NCBI GenBank assembly: GCA_018389105.1
Contig: JACATO010000969.1
Location: 23,501 to 87,500, forward strand
Source of the DNA: Nautilus pompilius
Taxonomy: Eukaryota; Mollusca; Cephalopoda; Nautilida; Nautilidae
Direction: 5' to 3'
DNA: 64,000 nt
Shown here: in pieces, positions 58,936 to 64,000 of the stretch
Position numbering within the stretch: position 1 is the first letter of the stretch
Layout of the letters: the number at the start of each line of letters is the position of its first letter
Program-made: the position numbers and the translations under genes
Notes under the pieces: model-generated
Seen by the model: the letters and a program-made list of their open reading frames with translations, nothing else
Told to the model about the DNA's origin: nothing
The model's database searches: none

Positions 58936-59570
58936 CCATAATCAATATTTTTCCAGCTGGCAACCATTGTAGCACCCCGCAAACTGGATGGATATTGGCT
59001 GTATGATTTGATTAAATTAATTCATTTTTTTTCCACACCGGAGTTACACGTAGTGGTTTTAGCGTACTCTCTCTCTCTCTGTAATGACGTCATTATATAT
59101 ATATATATATATAAAGTCGTTTCATATCTGACTAAAAATGTTATAAAGTTTTTCTCGTGCATTTTCAAGGACGTTCTAAATGAACCTCGGGATTCTAGCA
59201 GAAATTAATAGATGGAAGTGTACTGTGCTAATAAGTGTACGCCGCAATTACAGACGTCTAGGATAGACTCGATCTGCCCAACGGCTAACGTCTACGTCTC
59301 AATGCTCACGTGACAAATCTGTAGCTACGGCGTTCGTGATTACTGTGGCAGGGGAAGGATCGTGGCGAGACTTGGTCAGTCAGTCGGCTTCTGATCAGCA
59401 GTGAGGGGGTTTGTCCCACGCTTTCCTCGGTCTTCCAAAACCTAACTCGGGGTCTTCTGGAAAAATCATCTAGAATAAGACGCAAACTGACAGTTTCAGA
59501 AAACAGTTGTATTTACTCGAAACATACGTGCGCGCGCGCGCCAGCATCTTCGTTATATGATGGCCCCTTC
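58936..59570. other. Unique DNA with short CT and TA runs
   Basis: A CT run is followed by GTAATGACGTCATTA (CRE at 59085-59092) and (TA)n to 59113. No exon supported. Confidence 0.45.
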
Positions 59571-59918
59571 TCTCCCCCTCTCTCTGTACTGACGTCATCT
59601 CTCTCTGCGTACTGACGTCATATCTCTCTGTACTGACGTAATCTCTCCCCCTCTCTCTGTACTGACGCCATCTCTCTGTACTGACGTCATCTCTCTCTGT
59701 ACTGACGTCATCTCTCCCCTCTCTGTACTAACGTCGTCTTTCTGCGTACTGACGTCATATCTCTCTGTACTGACGTCATGTCTCTCTGTACTGACGTCAT
59801 CTCTCTCTCTCTGTGTACTGACGTCATATCTCTCTGTACTGACGTCATGTCTCTCTGTACTGACGTCATCTCTCTCTCTCTGTGTACTGACGTCATGTCA
59901 TCTCTCTCTCTCTCTCTT
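59571..59918 (+). repeat. CRE satellite array 4
   Basis: Short tandem units of CTCTCTGTACTGACGTCATCT, about 20-30 bp each, in the same orientation as arrays 1 and 2. More than ten copies hold a perfect TGACGTCA. It ends in a pure CT run. Confidence 0.95.
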
Positions 59919-61325
59919 TTGTTGTGCATATTTCTAGAGAGCTCTAGGACCGAAATACCTTCAGGCTACTACTGGCTCTCGATGCAGACAGCAAATATGA
60001 TTTAAGAATGGAAGGAGGCTAGAGTGGGGGGGGCTAGTGCTCGTCCATTATTGCTCGCATGAGCCCCTTGGGTTATTCATAAAAAAAATAATAGCATCCA
60101 CGCTGTGAAAAGTCGCTCGATGTCTCAAGTAGCGAGTGCTGAGGTAAGCCGTGTTGCCTAAAAAAAAGGAATAATAAAAAATATGATGATGCCTATTTAT
60201 TTATAAATTTTCTCCATTTATTGCCTTCACGTATCATTTAGAGATCCTATCTATTTCTAATCATGTCGGCTCAGCAGCCTCCCCGTTGCCAGCCAAATGT
60301 CTCAAGGGTCCAACTACAGCCAGGATGTTCTCGAATACTCCCATCCAACTCACCTGATATTTATTTCACAGACTGTTTCGGCTACAGCTTTCAAAGTAGC
60401 CTTTCTGCCAATTACTGGCACCTTATCAAGGCGTAGTGCTCGCTCTTCGCAAACCCTTACCGAATCAGGGTTTTAGATTCGACCTTGGCCTATTTTATCG
60501 CGCGCAGCAACTTCCGGTACAAATCTAGCCGTAGTCTCTCCACCACCCCACACACACACACCCCGCCTACCTACCACCTCTCCTTCTTATCGCTGCACTA
60601 ATCCGCGGGATAAAAAACAAAAAGCAAAAGAAAAACAACACATTAAAACGAATGCGCAACTTCCGGGCTTGAGGGAAAAAACCCTTGTCAGAAATTCTGT
60701 GAAAAGCAGAGCCAGACGTCGTCGTCGAGCCGCGCGTACGTAGGTAGGTACGAAAGTACGGCTCTCTGCGTCCCGTGTATGACGAAAGTTTACCAGACTT
60801 CGACAGAACCCGCTCAGCTCGATCCCCGTAAACACTTATAGCAGGGTCCGACCTGTTTTGAAACTTGAATTAATTTCAATAAACTGGGTAATGCATAAAA
60901 TAAATACTCGGGTTGGGCCGCCGTCGCTGGCGTAAAGCGTAAAGATCCGCCGGGAACCTGATACCGCCCGCCGCTACGGCAGAGCGGGGGTGGGGAGAGC
61001 GAGCTTCACCGTGGAAATTAATATCGGCTTTCCTCGGAATTATTATAGCGGGAGTTTGGGGGGGGGAAAGAAGAAGAAGAAAAAGTTTTATTTATTGCAT
61101 ACACCTGGGTTGGAAACCTGAAGCTTCTAGAATAAATAATGTACCACATAGCAAAATTCGGTGATGCATTAAATCTATGCTGATTGTAATAATTTAAAAA
61201 CTTCTTGGAAGACAGCAGTATCCGTTTCTATCCGTGAAGCGCAAGAGATAACAGCGTTCTTTTTGTTGTTTCGACGGCCCGATGTAAGCTTCATCTCAGT
61301 TCATTAACCAGCATCAACAGCATCT
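59919..61325. other. Unique noncoding DNA, no gene seen
   Basis: Includes G runs near 60026 and 61058, a small CA run near 60550 and the inverted repeat GAGCCG (60727-60732) / CGGCTC (60759-60764). No supported exon. Confidence 0.45.
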
Positions 61326-61593
61326 CCTCTCTCTCTCTCTCTCTTTTTTCTCCATCTTCATCTCTCCCTCTCTCTCTCCCCATCTTCATCTCTCTCCCTC
61401 TCTTTTTTCTCCATCTTCATCTCTCTCTCTCTCTCTTTTCTCCATATCTCTCTCTCCATCTTCATCTCTCTCTCTCTCTCTTTTTCTCCATATCTCTCTC
61501 TCCATCTTCATCTCTCTCTCTCTCTCTCTCTCTCGCTTTCTCTCTCTCTCTCTTTTTTTCTCTCTCTCCATCTCATCTGTCTCTCTCTCTTTC
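61326..61593. repeat. CT-rich satellite with CCATCTTCATCT boxes
   Basis: CT runs alternate with TTTTTTCTCCATCTTCATCT boxes at irregular 20-60 bp spacing. Confidence 0.95.
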
Positions 61594-61710
61594 TATGACC
61601 TCTTAACAAAAGAATTAACAGTTGTAAATGTTTCGTTACTAATTCTACTAGCAATACTAATAATATCCACTTGGTTGCTTAGCAATCCACCGAGTCAACC
61701 TAGAAATGTC

Positions 61711-61714
61711 AATA

Positions 61715-61756
<42 letters not shown>

Positions 61757-61776
61757 TGATGATGATGACGACGATG
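61711..61776. repeat. (TAA)n(TGA)n microsatellite
   Basis: A TAA run grading into TGA and ACG units. Confidence 0.95.
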
Positions 61777-63004
61777 TTGGTGATGCGAGGGACGCCACAC
61801 GGTTATACCCTTAGCTAAATATCAAATAACAATCGGAAAACTGTCTAATCTTCAGGAATAATTTTAAAACAGTTAAATCTCTAATGCCCCCACCCCAGTC
61901 TTGAGATGTATCTAATCGCTCCGTCTGACACCAGCGGGTTCTTGGGTAGCCGCGCGGACCAAGGGCCGTCATTAGGCGGCAAGGCTGCGTTGCCGACTTA
62001 ATATCGTGATGATGTTCAGTCTCTCTTCGGACCCGACTTCCACCTGGCGGGTGGCTGGGGGGGGGGGAGTCCGGGAGTGACAGGGTTAGTTAGGGAGCCT
62101 CTCGGGGTTCCTGGAATACCCTACCTCGCAAGACCGTTCGTAACAGGAACTCTCCTGACTATGATCGAATAAGCAAAGAGGAGGAGGAGAGAAAAACGGA
62201 ACTTTCTAATAAGCTTCTCGGTTGGTTCTGAGCCGAGCTGCGGGAATTCGCTTTATTAGCTTATAAACCTGCGCCAGGTTTCGGTAGAATCGCAACAGTG
62301 ACTGACCCCCAAAATATCGATCTCCATAACGGACAGAAGGGGAGGAAACCCGCCGCCCCACGAGTCTCAAAGGTCACGCCGGTATTTTGTAAACCCATGC
62401 TAACCACCACCACCACAAGTCATCGCTTCTAGCCCCTCTTGCCCCCCCCAATATACTGTACGCTCGATCCCGACGAATTACCGAAACATGATGGTCGAAT
62501 AAAATTAATTTTATTCTTTTTCGCATTCCAAACGACGAGAAATCCAGGAGAAGCCTAACGAATAGCAGAAGCCAATTACAACACGAAGTACGCCAAACTG
62601 CTGCGCGCTGGCTTTCGGCTCTACATATCTCGCGCCAGCGTAGATTCCAGAGACCTTCTACATTACAAGAGAAAGACGTCGCCTTCGCCGACGTGCCCCT
62701 CTCCCCCCCCCACACCCCGATATTTTGTGATAACTCGAACGAAGACATTTTCTATGCAGGTAAGAAATAAACACCATTACACATATGTAGTTACACGTCA
62801 TCAGTGAACTACTGGACTCGTAAGATTGGGAGTTATTAAATGACGTCAGAGGGGGGGAAAGGTACTAACGCCTTTGTGTGTACGTACTTCAGCGAAGCTC
62901 ATGATGGCCTTATTTAGTTTGCGGGCGAGAGTCGACCAGCCACGACACAACATTATCGGGCAAACAGTCTATCCTATTGTAAATTAAGACTTCGAACGAA
63001 AAAG
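61777..63004. other. Unique noncoding DNA, no gene seen
   Basis: The 124-codon minus-strand frame (62374-62748) has no recognisable domain. An isolated TGACGTCA lies at 62841-62848. Confidence 0.45.
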
Positions 63005-63139
63005 ATAATAATAATAATAATAATAATCTGTCTATTATTCAGCGATTCAGCGAATTGACGTCATGTAACTTTCCGAGCAGACAGTGTATTATACACAATC
63101 AAACAATAAGTCCTACAAAAAGCTGTTTTACTTATTTCA

Positions 63140-63175
<36 letters not shown>
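63005..63175. repeat. Two (TAA)n tracts
   Basis: TAA runs at 63005-63027 and 63140-63175, with a TGACGTCA at 63056-63063 between them. Confidence 0.9.
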
Positions 63176-64000
63176 TTTAAATTGGACATATGGTGTAGAA
63201 TTCAGACAGCTTTCTGAAAAGCATCGATTATGTTAATGAGCTTTTGATCTGAACAGCAACCAATACATGTTACTCGAGAAAATGACTGACTGACAGACTG
63301 ACCAGTAAACTGACCCCGGTTGAGTGACCTCTAAACCGACAGACTAGGCGATTTGCGGTGTGACCCGAGCGACCAGCTGGCCAGCCGAATGGCTTGTGAA
63401 ACAAACTTTAATATATATTTTTGTCCAAGATTACGCCAAGAAAAAGGTGTTTTTCGAACCGAGTGAAGAATAGAGCCCCGGGAGGGCTCGATTATAGAAC
63501 GAAAAGAAAGACGGGCAGAGATGTTAACTAATTCTGAGACCGATAGAGACTAACTCGGAGATCCCAACCGGGACAAAAGAATGCCAAATTTCTTAGGTGC
63601 TAATCGTGGAAAATATGCAAATCAGCTTATACTTGTAAGCGACGCGTTTGGTTGTTTTTTGTTTTTTCTTCTTCTCCTAATCGAGCAGTTCTGGACAAGA
63701 AACATCTAATAAATAAATAAAAAAAAAGAGCCCTTTAAGAACACGTTCTTTACCCTTCTCCACCCTGTTGACTCGTTCGAGTTTCGGTACTCACGAATAA
63801 TGACACAAACAACGTCTGCAGCCACTACCGACGGAGAATAATTTGAAAAAGAACGGAAAACTCACACAAGTGGAGATATATATTATATTATATATACATA
63901 TCCTCCGACGCATTTCGCAGGGAGATTAAGGCGCTGGGTGTATATTTACGTTTTCCACCTCCCCGGAGAAGAGAGCGAGTGCCTGCCTGGCCGCTACCCT
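63176..64000. other. Unique noncoding DNA to the window end
   Basis: Contains AAAT at 63708-63721 and (TA)n near 63877-63900. No exon supported. Confidence 0.45.

Overview
The window looks like nuclear DNA of an invertebrate animal with a large, gene-sparse genome. The signs are dense microsatellites ((CA)n, (GA)n, (TAA)n), several tandem satellites, no bacterial-style operons, no recognisable complete protein and no rRNA or convincing tRNA gene. A lophotrochozoan such as a mollusc would fit, but that is inference: no gene or repeat here identifies the taxon.

I recognise no intact gene. The long open frames lie in simple repeats (10.06-10.41, 13.74-14.62 and 28.27-29.19 kb), and the remaining non-repeat frames, up to about 150 codons, are about as long as chance allows in 64 kb read in six frames. 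Three places look more coding-like and are listed at low confidence: a Lys/Arg-rich minus-strand frame behind a good splice-acceptor sequence (30.64-30.89 kb), an Arg/Ala/Glu-rich block open in all three forward frames (23.67-24.17 kb), and a broken set of very basic frames (47.05-48.13 kb).

Layout: 0-4.2 kb is mostly unique, with a CpG-rich patch at 2.2-2.8 kb. A 40-bp satellite lies at 4.26-4.64 kb. 5-13.7 kb is unique DNA broken by microsatellites, with a compact repeat-poor block at 8.64-9.27 kb and a tight hairpin at 9.80 kb. 13.7-17.0 kb holds long GA tracts. 17-22.2 kb has an RFX-type X-box, a CpG-rich promoter-like segment (18.84-19.27 kb) and a GATA/TALE site cluster (22.1-22.24 kb). 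Arrays built around GTACTGACGTCA lie at 22.7-23.3, 29.5-29.8, 35.6-36.3 and 59.6-59.9 kb. A 31-bp CA-rich satellite fills 28.4-29.0 kb. A second 40-bp satellite lies at 32.3-32.4 kb. 32.6-57 kb is unique DNA with candidate control elements (X-box, homeodomain sites, a duplicated forkhead palindrome, hairpins). A 46-bp satellite with a decayed flank lies at 58.0-58.9 kb, and CT and TAA tracts follow to the end.

The clearest window-wide signal is the CRE palindrome TGACGTCA: about 15 isolated copies and several dozen in arrays, where about one is expected by chance. A second is a dispersed motif, TTAACTCGTATTGACACT, with an exact pair 50 kb apart and several diverged relatives. Together these suggest a regulatory gene desert or a very large intron or intergenic region. 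Satellite amplification of a particular sequence is an equally good explanation for the arrays.
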